Assembly: GCF_019038415.1 (NCBI RefSeq)
Contig: NZ_JAFKRG010000006.1
Span: 1 to 64,000 of the forward strand
Length of the DNA: 64,000 nt
Reading direction: 5' to 3'
Origin: Synechococcus sp. CCY 9618
GTDB taxonomy: Bacteria; Cyanobacteriota; Cyanobacteriia; PCC-6307; Cyanobiaceae
Shown in pieces: positions 35,465-43,971 of this stretch. The notes under the pieces are model-generated. The model worked only from the letters and a program-made list of their open reading frames with translations, was not told the DNA's origin and did no database searches. The stretch's first letter is position 1, and every line of letters starts with the position of its first letter. The translations under genes and the position numbers were made by a program.

Positions 35465-36817
35465 ATGCTGGCGCCGATGGACTCCTCCGCTTCCCCGTCC
35501 GGTGCACCACGGCCCCGCCGGCCGGTGGCGGGCCTGGGGCGGCGCTGGCGGGGTCTGGGCGACCGGGGTCAGGTGGCTGCCTGCCTCGTGGCCATGGGCG
35601 GGGCCCTGGGACTGTGGGTGCTGTTCTGGCCGGTTCCCACCGAAGTGATGGGCCAGGGGGTGCTCCTCTATCCAGATAATGCCGGCCTGCTTGATGCCCG
35701 TTCCGGCGGCCAGGTCCGCCGTCTGCGGGTGACAGTGGGGGACAGGGTGCAGCGGGGGCAGGTGCTGATCGAGCTCCATCTGCCGGTGCTCGACCGCCAG
35801 CTGCAGCAGCAGCGGGGCAACCTGGCCCAGCTGGAGCGCCACAACAGGGATCTGGACCGAAGGGATGCCCTGCGTCTGGCCAGCGAGAAGCTCAGCGTCG
35901 ACACTGCGCTGGCCAAGCTGGCCCAGGACCGCCGCCGCTACGAGGCCCTGGGGGCCACCTACGCCGAGAAGGTGCGCAACCTTCGCTGGCTGAGTGGTCG
36001 GGAGGTGGTGGCCCCCCTGGCTGCCGAGGTGGTGGCTGCCGAGCAGGGCCTCACCAGCAATGGCGTCAGTCTCGACGCCGTGCGGATCCAGGAGAAGGAG
36101 TTGCTCACCCGCTACGAGCAGGTGGAGCTGGACATCCAGACCCAGGCCCTGCAGCGCCGGTATCGGATCGACGACCTGCGCCGCCAGATCAGGGTCACCG
36201 AAGCCCGGCTGGCCTACGACGGCCAGGTGCTCGCCGACCGGGACGGCACGGTGCTGGATCTGCAGGTGATCCAGGGCCAGACGGTGGCCACCGGCCAGCG
36301 CCTGGGCACCCTGGGGCGGCCCGATGCTGCGGGCAAGGACGCGCCGAGGCTGCAGGCGGTGGCCTATTTCGCGCCTGCCGATGCCCGCCGCCTGCCGGTG
36401 GGTCTGCCGGTGGAGGTGGTGCCCCTGTGGGACCAGCGGGGCCGCTTCGGAGGGATCGTGGGCACGGTGCGCCGGGTGCTGACCCTGCCGGCCACGGAGG
36501 AGGACATCTCCACCACCATCGGCAATCCCCAGCTGGCCCGCGACCTGCTCAAGCGGGGACCGGTGATGCGCGCTGAGATCAGCCTTCAGCGCGACCCCAC
36601 CAGCCGGGATGGGTATGACTGGACCCTCTCGAACGGCAGCAGCGTGTTTCCCGTTCGCGAGGGACTCACGATCGCCGGCCATGCCTATGTGGAGTGGCGC
36701 CCACCGATCACCTACGTGCTGCCCGGACTTCGCTCCCTCACCGGCGGCTACCGCAGCCTGCGGATCGATCGCCTCTGGGACCGTCCTCCCCTGCGCCAGC
36801 CTGGCGGTCTGCCGTGA
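35465..36817 (+). CDS. HlyD-type membrane fusion protein, NHLM bacteriocin-system type
   Basis: The 450-residue protein has one transmembrane helix near residues 38-58, then a beta-barrel/lipoyl region (LDARSGGQVRRLRVTVGDRV), a long coiled coil (about 100-260) and a second lipoyl half (LADRDGTVLDLQVIQGQTVA). Late motifs STTIGNPQLARDLLKRGP and RDGYDWTLSNGSSVFPVREG match my recollection of the NHLM-microcin secretion protein family, which partners with peptidase-containing ABC transporters that export RiPPs. No such ABC gene is adjacent; the only ABC exporter in the window (44.9-46.7 kb) lacks a peptidase domain. The 63-residue membrane protein that follows overlaps by four bases. Confidence 0.78.
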   Translation: MLAPMDSSASPSGAPRPRRPVAGLGRRWRGLGDRGQVAACLVAMGGALGLWVLFWPVPTEVMGQGVLLYPDNAGLLDARSGGQVRRLRVTVGDRVQRGQVLIELHLPVLDRQLQQQRGNLAQLERHNRDLDRRDALRLASEKLSVDTALAKLAQDRRRYEALGATYAEKVRNLRWLSGREVVAPLAAEVVAAEQGLTSNGVSLDAVRIQEKELLTRYEQVELDIQTQALQRRYRIDDLRRQIRVTEARLAYDGQVLADRDGTVLDLQVIQGQTVATGQRLGTLGRPDAAGKDAPRLQAVAYFAPADARRLPVGLPVEVVPLWDQRGRFGGIVGTVRRVLTLPATEEDISTTIGNPQLARDLLKRGPVMRAEISLQRDPTSRDGYDWTLSNGSSVFPVREGLTIAGHAYVEWRPPITYVLPGLRSLTGGYRSLRIDRLWDRPPLRQPGGLP

Positions 36818-37005
36818 GCCGACGCAGCCGGCTGCGGATCCGCAATCCCCTGCTGCGTCAGGAGCTGCCCTGGCTGGTCAGTGAAGCGGTGCTGCTGGTG
36901 GTGCTCTGCAATGCCAATCCGCCGGAACTGTGGTTCTGGCTCGTGGTGCTGGTGGTGATCCTGGGATACCGCGTCGAACGCTGGTTGGCCTCACGTCCTG
37001 AATGA
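36814..37005 (+). CDS. 63-residue membrane protein coupled to HlyD-like gene
   Basis: The GTG at 36814 overlaps the stop of the secretion gene (GTGA), giving 63 residues: a basic start (SRRSRLRIRNPLLRQELP), then two hydrophobic segments, WLVSEAVLLVVLCNA and WFWLVVLVVILGYRV, with a short PPEL turn. The shape is a helical hairpin in the inner membrane with both ends in the cytoplasm by the positive-inside rule. I do not recognise the family. Its coupling to an NHLM-type fusion protein suggests an accessory subunit of that exporter (inference). Confidence 0.65.
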   Translation: MSRRSRLRIRNPLLRQELPWLVSEAVLLVVLCNANPPELWFWLVVLVVILGYRVERWLASRPE

Positions 37006-37039
37006 GCCCCATGATCGGTGTGGGGATCCGTGCGGCTGT

Positions 37040-38197
37040 TCAGCCTGCGGTTTCCTGGAATCTGTTGACGAAGCTGGCCCAGGAGGCCTCGGAATCTGTG
37101 GAGAACCGCTCGCTGTCGTCGTCCTCATCGCGATCGATGTTGCGAAGGCGTTTGAGGTCGTACATCAACGCATCACCATCAGCAAGCAGTTCTGCAATGG
37201 TTTCATGTTTTTCCGGTTGGAATGCCGTGATTCCGTAGGAAAATTCAATCTCATAATCTTTGTCTGAAAGACGATTGTCGTGGTTCAGGGCGTCCTTCAG
37301 CCGGAGGATCACCTTCTCCGCCTGAGCCTGGGTGGCATTGATCAGCAGCACGGTGAATTCATCACCCCCCAGCCGGGCAATGACATCGGAATCGCGACAG
37401 ACATGCTGGATGCGTTCGGCGAACGTGATCAGGGCCCGATCCCCCTCCTCATGGCCGTGGTTGTCGTTGATGGCCTTGAAGCGGTCAAGGTCGAGGAAGA
37501 GAAGGGAAACCGGAGTACCCTGCCGGGTGCAGAGTTGGAGACTCTGCTGGGCCAGGGACAGGAAACCGCGTCGGTTGGAGAGGCCGGTGAGTTCGTCCTT
37601 GGTGGCGAGCAGGGTGACTGCCAGTTCGTGCTCGACCATGGCGGCGAGGTCTTTGAGGGTGTCGATCTGATCCGGATCCAGGGACCGGGGCGATTGATCG
37701 ATGATGCAGAGCGTTCCCAGCTTGCGGTTGTCAAGGATGAGGGGGCAACCGGCATAGAAGCGGATGTGAGGGTCATCCACCACCAGGGGATTGTCGGAGA
37801 ATCTCCCATCTTGAAGAGCATCTTCCACGATGAAGACCTCCGATCCGAGAATGGCATGTCCGCAGAAGGAGATGTCTCTCAATGTTTCCGAGGCATCCAG
37901 ACCGATGCAGGACTTGAACCATTGCCGATTTTCGTCCACAAGGCTCACCAGGGAGATCGGCACGTTGAAGATGCGCTGAGCCATCCGGGTGAGCCGGTCA
38001 AACCGACTCTCCTTCGTTGTGTCCAGGATGCATAGGGAACGCAGCTTCGCCAGCCTTTGCATTTCGTCTTCAGGGGTGGAAGGAGGTTTCAATGGCTGGC
38101 TCTGATGGATGGTGGGAAAGGGAAGCTGACCGGCCACCGGAGGCCGCAGGGTTGTCGAGGGGATGGCTGTGGCAGAAGCTGCGGCTGATGCTGCCAA
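37040..38197 (-). CDS. GAF-GGDEF diguanylate cyclase
   Basis: The 385-residue protein has a GAF domain (about 50-210; RIFNVPISLVSLVDENRQWF, SFCGHAILG, YAGCPL) and a GGDEF domain (about 215-360). The active site RLGGDEFTVLL is intact, and the product-inhibition site RxxD is present five residues upstream (RDSDVIARL). It should make c-di-GMP in the cytoplasm and be feedback-inhibited. The GAF type with the DISFCGHAIL motif is common in signalling GAF-DGC proteins, but a chromophore Cys is not obvious. The start at 38197 precedes a Ala/Thr-rich leader and may lie further in. Confidence 0.92.
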   Translation of the reverse strand: MAASAAASATAIPSTTLRPPVAGQLPFPTIHQSQPLKPPSTPEDEMQRLAKLRSLCILDTTKESRFDRLTRMAQRIFNVPISLVSLVDENRQWFKSCIGLDASETLRDISFCGHAILGSEVFIVEDALQDGRFSDNPLVVDDPHIRFYAGCPLILDNRKLGTLCIIDQSPRSLDPDQIDTLKDLAAMVEHELAVTLLATKDELTGLSNRRGFLSLAQQSLQLCTRQGTPVSLLFLDLDRFKAINDNHGHEEGDRALITFAERIQHVCRDSDVIARLGGDEFTVLLINATQAQAEKVILRLKDALNHDNRLSDKDYEIEFSYGITAFQPEKHETIAELLADGDALMYDLKRLRNIDRDEDDDSERFSTDSEASWASFVNRFQETAG

Positions 38198-38382
38198 AAA
38201 TCCTGACCCCCTTTCATGGGAAGGGGAGCGCTGGCGGAATCGCCGGTTGCTGACGCGTCTTTACCTGATGACTGAAGTTGCAATTTTATCGTGTTTTTCC
38301 TGAACTTGTCATGCCTCCAAGCGAAACCAGATCACACCTGGGGGTCTGTTTCCTGGTCAGACAATGTACCGCCCCCGTATAC

Positions 38383-39804
38383 TCACCCTCCCTTCATCGC
38401 ACTTCCCCCGGTGCCATGGTGATTCTCAAGCCAGCGCTCCAGCTGCACTTCATTCCATGTGTCCTGGCGCACCCAGCCGCCGACCGGTGCCGCCAGGGCG
38501 GCCACCAGCAGCAGGAGTGGTGAGAGGGCGATGGTCCCGGCGATCTGGGCCACGAACAGGGCGCAGAACAGAGGGGTGCGGCAGGCGCCGCTGAACAGGG
38601 CCGTCGCCCCGCACCACACCAGCAGCTGACGCTCCGGCGATGGCAGATCCCCGCTGAAAGGGCCCGCCAGCAGGGCTCCCAGGGACATGGCATCGTGCAT
38701 CACTCCCCCGGGGGCGCCGATGGCGATGCTCAGCACCGACGCCAGCAGGCGCCAGGGGAACAGGTCGAGTCCGGGGGGATTCTCTCCGTAGGCCATCTGG
38801 AGGATCAGCAACTGTCCATCGTTGAGGCTCCAGCCATTGCTGGCGATCGCCGCCAGGGCCATCACCAGCCCGGCCAGAACGGCCGCCAGCAGCAGGCGCT
38901 GAACGGGCCGATCGCCCGGGGGCCGGGGTCTGGAGAGCCAGAGGCTCCAGCGGTGCGCCATCCAGGCGGTGAAGGCGCTGAACACTCCCCCCAGCCCGCC
39001 CGCCACCAGGATCAGGAGCCCCATCCGTCCCAGCAGGCGGCCGTCGAGATCCACCAGCGTGTTGATGCCCGCATGGTGGGCGGGAGCGGCATCGGGGATC
39101 ATGGGCCACAGGCCCGTGGCTCCACTGAGGACCACGCCCAGGCCAGCCATCAGCAGGGTTCCGTTGATCAGGGCGGCCGATCGCCGGCGGCACAGTTCCT
39201 CCACGGCGTAGGTGACCCCCAGCAGCACGGAATGGAAGGCGATGCCCAGGCCGGCGCCCGCTCCGGTCGCCAGCAGCACCGGCAGGGGCAGGCGCTGCAG
39301 GGGAGCGGCCCTGTGCCGAAGCGCCAGCAGCAGGCTCGCGCCCAGGGAGGCGGAGGGGGACTCCAGACCCACCGTGAGGCTGGCGCCGTGGGTGAGCACC
39401 AGCAGGGGCAGGCGGGCCAGCTGGCCGCGCAGATCGAGGGATCTGAGCGCTGCGGTGCGGGTTGGCCCCACGGAAACCTGCACCATCTGCAGGGCCAGCA
39501 CCCCCGTCAGCCCCCCGCCCCTGCCGCCCTTCAGGGGGCCGTTGGCCAGCAGGGCCAGCAGCACCGTGCCGGCAAACACCAGGAGCAGGCTCATCGGCCT
39601 GATCCCGCCCCCGTCGCCCAGGGGCCAGAGCTTCTGCAGCCGGAACCCCAGGGCCGAGATCCACTGGTAGGGCTGCAGCAGCAGCAGCAGCAGCGGAGCG
39701 GCCAGCAGCAGGGTGATCACCTGCCCGCAGGTCAGGCTCCCGTCCTCTGCCGCCGCAACGGCATCGGTGCCGATGACGGGTACGGGGGGGGTCATGGCGT
39801 CCAC
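38383..39804 (-). CDS. CLC-type chloride channel/antiporter family protein
   Basis: A 473-residue protein with about ten hydrophobic segments and the CLC scaffold: GLESPSASLGASLLLAL in the place of the G(K/R)EGPxxxxG motif with its gating Glu, and GGVMHDAMSLGALLAG in place of the second filter loop. The first filter motif GSGIP is replaced by GGRGGGLTG, so anion coordination must differ. Length equals the bacterial CLC norm. It overlaps the 3' end of the TolC-like gene by 13 bases and so is the last gene of the FUSC-FUSC-TolC unit. A role as Cl-/H+ or other anion transporter is inferred. Confidence 0.72.
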   Translation of the reverse strand: MDAMTPPVPVIGTDAVAAAEDGSLTCGQVITLLLAAPLLLLLLQPYQWISALGFRLQKLWPLGDGGGIRPMSLLLVFAGTVLLALLANGPLKGGRGGGLTGVLALQMVQVSVGPTRTAALRSLDLRGQLARLPLLVLTHGASLTVGLESPSASLGASLLLALRHRAAPLQRLPLPVLLATGAGAGLGIAFHSVLLGVTYAVEELCRRRSAALINGTLLMAGLGVVLSGATGLWPMIPDAAPAHHAGINTLVDLDGRLLGRMGLLILVAGGLGGVFSAFTAWMAHRWSLWLSRPRPPGDRPVQRLLLAAVLAGLVMALAAIASNGWSLNDGQLLILQMAYGENPPGLDLFPWRLLASVLSIAIGAPGGVMHDAMSLGALLAGPFSGDLPSPERQLLVWCGATALFSGACRTPLFCALFVAQIAGTIALSPLLLLVAALAAPVGGWVRQDTWNEVQLERWLENHHGTGGSAMKGG

Positions 39805-41552
39805 TGAAGAAGCGCCGGAACCGGGGCGGCCGGATCGGTGGGCATGGGCAGCAGTTCGCGCAGCAGCTGGGCGTAGGTGACGTTCACGTTCACGGTGGCC
39901 TCCAGCCGCTGGACCAGGCTGGTTATCAGCCTCTCCTGGGTGTTGGAGAGATCGAGTTCGCTGCTCAGTCCCGCCTGGTAGCGGAGGCGGGCGTCGCGGA
40001 AAGCCTCCAGGCCCGCGGCAACCCCGCGCCGGGCCGCCACCAGCCGGGCCAGGCTGGCTTCGTGGCCGAGGAAGGCCTGCTCGATCCGCAGCCGGATGTC
40101 ATTGCGGCGAGCCGCGTACCGCTGGGCCGCGGCCGCACTGCGGCGGGCCAGGGCCCTTTCCTCGCCCCGGGTGCTGCCCGCATCGAAGAGCAGCCAGCTC
40201 AGCGTCAGGCCCACCGACCAGTCGCTGCCGTAGGTGTTGAGGGAGGTGGCCACGGTGGCGCCGCAGCAGCCGCCGTCGGCGCTGCGCACGTTCCAGCTGT
40301 TGGCGTTGGCCGCGCTGGCGCCGGCGCTGGCGAACAGGGACAGCTTCGGCAGCAGCCCGGCGGCCACCGCATCCTTCTGGCGCAGCAGGGCGTCGCGGGT
40401 CGCCAGGATCGCCTCCAGTTCCGGGTTGTTCCGGTAAGAGGCCAGCAGGCTGGCCTCCAGATCGAGCGGCCAGCGGGGCTGCAGGCGGATCGGATCGCTG
40501 GCGGCCGGGGTCAGTTCGGGCGGCAGATTGAGCAGGGCCGCCAAGCGCCGCCGGGCGATCGCCCGTTCCGCCAGGGCTGCGATCAGCAGCTCCTGGTCGC
40601 TGGCCTCGATGGCCTGGCGGCGCAGCACGTCGAGCCGGGGCACCAGTCCGGCCTGCTTGAGATCCAGGCTGTCCTGAAGGATCAGCAGGTCGTTGCGCAC
40701 CGCCGCGTCACGGATGCGCACGAGCTGGTCGGCCCGCTGCAGCTGGTAGTAGCTCTCGCTCAGGCTGAGCTGAAGCCGCCGCAGGGCCTCGGCGTACTCC
40801 TGGCGGGCGCTCTGCAGGCCCGCCAGGGCGGCCTGGGCCCTGGGGGTACGGGCGAAGTCCAGCAGCTCGTAGTGCAGCTGCAGGCCGGCGGTCACCGCCT
40901 GGTTGTTGGTGTTGAAGGAGGCCCGTCCTCCGGGGGGGATGAAGAAGGGACTGCTGGGGGGGAAGAGAGTTCCGGTTCCTGTCGGTGAGAAGAAGCTGGT
41001 GCTGCCCTGGTCGGTGCCCCCGCCGGCGAAGGCCGAGATCCGTGGCCAGTAGGCGCCCATGCGGCTCTGCAGTTCAGCCAGGGCTGCCGCCACCTCTTCG
41101 CGGAGGGCCTGCACGCTGGGGCTGTTGGCGAAGCCGATCGCCAGGGCCTGGTCCAGGCTGAGGCCCTGGATCAGGCCGGCTCCCAGGCTGCCGGCCTCCG
41201 GCAGCGCCAGCGGCGCCGGGGGTGTCGCCGCCTGGGGCCGCAGTGGTGCCGTTGGGGGGGCATTCGGGGCCAGCAGCGTCTGCGGCAGCGCCGGCATGGC
41301 CAGACCATCGCTCGGACGGGGCTCGTCTGCGGAGGGCAGCAGGGCATCAAGGGCTTTGATCTGACGATCCAGCTCTCTCCAGTTGCGCTCCAGCCGTTCC
41401 TGGGCGCCGGCCCCCCGCAGGGGCAGGGGCTGGGCGACCGCCGGCGGGCCCACCAGGACGGCAGGCCAGAGGCTGAACCCCAGGATCAGCGCCACGCCGC
41501 TGCGCCTGCCCCGGGACCGCTCCGCTCCACTGCCCCCCATGGTGCGCTGCAT
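39792..41552 (-). CDS. TolC-family outer membrane efflux protein
   Basis: A signal peptide (about residues 15-40, VALILGFSLWPAVLVGPPAVA) precedes a TolC fold of about 480 residues: two long coiled halves such as QSARQEYAEALRRLQLSLSE and ATRDALLRQKDAVAAGLLPK, each with the SxxxLxLA-type repeat. It forms the outer-membrane duct of tripartite exporters. Chosen start ATG 41552; ATG 41588 or 41633 are possible. Coupled to CLC downstream and preceded by two FUSC genes, it suggests a single export unit. Confidence 0.85.
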   Translation of the reverse strand: MQRTMGGSGAERSRGRRSGVALILGFSLWPAVLVGPPAVAQPLPLRGAGAQERLERNWRELDRQIKALDALLPSADEPRPSDGLAMPALPQTLLAPNAPPTAPLRPQAATPPAPLALPEAGSLGAGLIQGLSLDQALAIGFANSPSVQALREEVAAALAELQSRMGAYWPRISAFAGGGTDQGSTSFFSPTGTGTLFPPSSPFFIPPGGRASFNTNNQAVTAGLQLHYELLDFARTPRAQAALAGLQSARQEYAEALRRLQLSLSESYYQLQRADQLVRIRDAAVRNDLLILQDSLDLKQAGLVPRLDVLRRQAIEASDQELLIAALAERAIARRRLAALLNLPPELTPAASDPIRLQPRWPLDLEASLLASYRNNPELEAILATRDALLRQKDAVAAGLLPKLSLFASAGASAANANSWNVRSADGGCCGATVATSLNTYGSDWSVGLTLSWLLFDAGSTRGEERALARRSAAAAQRYAARRNDIRLRIEQAFLGHEASLARLVAARRGVAAGLEAFRDARLRYQAGLSSELDLSNTQERLITSLVQRLEATVNVNVTYAQLLRELLPMPTDPAAPVPALLQWTP

Positions 41553-41853
41553 GTCCCATCCGGCGCCCAGTCTGCTCGACATCGTCATCCCGGACTCCCA
41601 GGAGCTGAAACCCAGTTGGACCCCGATGGCAAAGACCATGGGCAGACGAGCGGCACCGCCGGAGTTGAGGATCCACTGCAGGCCAGGCCGAAGATCAGCA
41701 GGTCGAGGGCCACGCGGGCAGGACCCCTGGATCACCAGGCCATCACCGAAGTCCCTGGGCGAGGAGCTCCAGATCCAGATCGATTCAATCGGGCAGGCCC
41801 CGTCTCGCCCGGTTTCTCCGCCCCAGGGGGGAGCGGGTCGGCAGCGGCCATGG
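41553..41853 (-). other. 301-base gap with possible gene remnant
   Basis: No intact gene. On the minus strand coding-like stretches appear in changing frames: IDLDLELLAQGLR followed by a stop, then ARVALDLLIFGLACSGS in another frame. A small inner-membrane protein (DUF1656-like) or a fusion protein would normally sit between FUSC and TolC genes, so the gap may hold a decayed one. This is weakly supported. Confidence 0.25.
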
Positions 41854-42915
41854 TCAACGGGGGTCCGCCGCCAGAATCTGCCAGCGCTGTTCCGCCTGTT
41901 CGATGCTGCGCAGGGCCTGGCCGCAGAGCAGCAGCCGGCTGGCGTTGCGCTGGAGCTGGTGGAGCTCGAAGCTCTCCAGATCCGGATCATGGAGCCATCG
42001 CTCCATGGCCTGCCAGCGGGCCGGCGTCTCCAGGACCGCGGCGGGGGGTGGGGGCCGGTGGCGGTGCGGCATCGCCAGGCGCTGGCTCCATTGCTCCAGC
42101 CGTTCCGCCACAGCCTTCAGCAGTTCGGCCTCGGCGGCCTGGATGTCGCCGAGGGGCCCCAGATCGCCGCCGGCGTGGGGCAGCAGCCGCAGGCCGTCCA
42201 CCACCCCGACGAGCTGGGATCCGGCTCCGTTCATCACCTCGAAGAGCCGGTAGGTGGGATGGCTGGTGGGGTTGTTGCCGAGTTCATCGGCCACCGCAGG
42301 CATGGCGCCGCGCAGGCACACCAGTTCTCGGCGCAGGCGTTGCACCGTTTCCGCACCGGCCGTTGCAACACCAGGGGACGGAGCCCCTCCGATGCGCTCG
42401 GCCTGGACGGTCAGGGCGGCGCCGAGGTCAGTCAGCAACTGGCAAAGCCGCCGCCGATTCCCGTCCACCGCCAGATCGGGCCAGAAGAGGCGCAGGCTCA
42501 GCAGGGCCACCAGGATGCCGGCCACGGTCCAGAAGAGCCGCACCGGCACCCACAGGTCAAGGTCGCTGTCGTGGACGAGCCAGCCCATGACGATGATGTT
42601 GCTGCCCACCTTGTATCCCACCTCCAGACCCAGCGCCGCCCCCAGCAGCCGCATGCCGATCAGGGAAAGGCTCAGTCCCAGGGGGATGGGCAGATGCTGC
42701 AGGCCGGCATAGGAGACCAGCAGCACCAGCGCTCCCGCCACCGATCCCAGCAGCCGCTGCCGGCCCAGACCGATCGAGCCGCCATAGGTGCCGGTGCAGA
42801 CCACCAGCACCGCCATCGGGGCGTAGAAGCCGAAGGGGACGGGGGCCAGGGCGCCGAACCCGTTCATCAGCCCGGCGGCCAGGGCCAGCCTCAGCTCGGA
42901 GCGGCGGATCAGCAT
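41854..42915 (-). CDS. FUSC-family half-size membrane protein (second)
   Basis: About five to six hydrophobic segments in the first 180 residues (LALAAGLMNGFGALAPVPFG, APMAVLVVCTGTYGGSIGLG, IGMRLLGAALGLEVGYKVG, TVAGILVALLSLRLFWP) are followed by an about 170-residue soluble helical tail, the layout of fusaric acid resistance/AaeB-like proteins at half length. The characteristic GxRxxGxxxG-like element is GRQRLLGSVAGALV. It overlaps the upstream FUSC gene by seven bases. The pair probably forms one aromatic-acid or weak-acid exporter (inference). Confidence 0.8.
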   Translation of the reverse strand: MLIRRSELRLALAAGLMNGFGALAPVPFGFYAPMAVLVVCTGTYGGSIGLGRQRLLGSVAGALVLLVSYAGLQHLPIPLGLSLSLIGMRLLGAALGLEVGYKVGSNIIVMGWLVHDSDLDLWVPVRLFWTVAGILVALLSLRLFWPDLAVDGNRRRLCQLLTDLGAALTVQAERIGGAPSPGVATAGAETVQRLRRELVCLRGAMPAVADELGNNPTSHPTYRLFEVMNGAGSQLVGVVDGLRLLPHAGGDLGPLGDIQAAEAELLKAVAERLEQWSQRLAMPHRHRPPPPAAVLETPARWQAMERWLHDPDLESFELHQLQRNASRLLLCGQALRSIEQAEQRWQILAADPR

Positions 42916-43889
42916 CGGGCCGCCAGGGCCAGGGTCCGCAGGCTGGCGATCAGGGGCTGCTGTTCCTCCGCCAGGGCCAGCAGGGGCAGCAGAGGGATCG
43001 ACCGGTCCCTGCCCAGGCCCTGCCAGGGCAGGGGATCCCGGGGCGGTGCCGGATCGGTGTGCCCCTCCAGCAGGGCGGCCATGCGCGCCATGCCTGTCCG
43101 CAGCGGATCCTCCCTCCCCTCCACTCCGGGCTCGTCCGGGGTGGCCAGGAGCTCAGGCAGGCCGTCCAGCAGCCGCTCCCACTGCACCCAGTGGTGCTGC
43201 ACCGAGGCCCAGAGCTGGAGCCGCTGGGACCAGCGCTGCCGTTGCAGACGACCCGCATGGGGCCCCCGCCGTTCCTGGGCCACCAGTCCTTCCATGGCCA
43301 CCAGGTCCCGGCTGAGTCTGGCGGGGGGCAGGGGCTGGGGCCGCTCCCCCGAACCCCCGATCCAGCGTCGCTGGCGTTCCAGTTGGTCGGCGTAGACCCG
43401 GCGCAGCCCCTCCTCCAGCCGCTGCAGCCGATCGAATCCCCGCCGCGGCCAGAACAGCAGACCCACCAGGATGGCGATCACGCAGCCGACGGCCGTGTCG
43501 AGCGTGCGGTTGAACACGTAGCTCCAGTTCAGGGCCACATGGCTCGGGATCATCAGGAACATCAGGCTCACCAGGGTCGCCGTCCCCGCGGCCGACTGCC
43601 AGCCCAGCCAGCGCAGCAGGGGGAGCAGCAACAGCAGCGACAGCAGCACCCCCGCCCAGCCGTCCAGCAGGGTGTGCACCAGGAAGGTCACCAGGCCGCC
43701 GGTCATGGTGCCGAACACCCGCACCCGGGCGGCCTGCAGGCTCAGGTCGTCGCCGTCCTCCATGACGGTGATCACCGCCAGCATCGGGTACCAGACGAAG
43801 GCGATGCGCTCGAACCAGAGGGACAGGGCGGCAGTGAGGAACGCGGCCACCCCGAGTCTGAGGCTGTTGCGCAACAAGGCGGATCGCAC
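42909..43889 (-). CDS. FUSC-family half-size membrane protein (first)
   Basis: A 326-residue protein with the same plan as its neighbour: N-terminal helices (LGVAAFLTAALSLWFERIAF, VWYPMLAVITVMEDGDDLS, VFGTMTGGLVTFLVHTLLDGW, LLSLLLLLPLLRWLG, LDTAVGCVIAILVGLLFWP) and a helical cytosolic tail. The RVRVFGTMTGG element matches the AaeB/FUSC arginine motif. It leads the minus-strand run FUSC-FUSC-TolC-CLC. The first helix starts right after the ATG at 43889. Confidence 0.82.
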   Translation of the reverse strand: MRSALLRNSLRLGVAAFLTAALSLWFERIAFVWYPMLAVITVMEDGDDLSLQAARVRVFGTMTGGLVTFLVHTLLDGWAGVLLSLLLLLPLLRWLGWQSAAGTATLVSLMFLMIPSHVALNWSYVFNRTLDTAVGCVIAILVGLLFWPRRGFDRLQRLEEGLRRVYADQLERQRRWIGGSGERPQPLPPARLSRDLVAMEGLVAQERRGPHAGRLQRQRWSQRLQLWASVQHHWVQWERLLDGLPELLATPDEPGVEGREDPLRTGMARMAALLEGHTDPAPPRDPLPWQGLGRDRSIPLLPLLALAEEQQPLIASLRTLALAARC

Positions 43890-43971
43890 GGACTTCCGGG
43901 ACCACGGCAGCCAGGAGCCTATGGGCGCTCAGGCTGGCCGGCTGCTCTCCGGTGGCATCGGCCCGGGGTCG

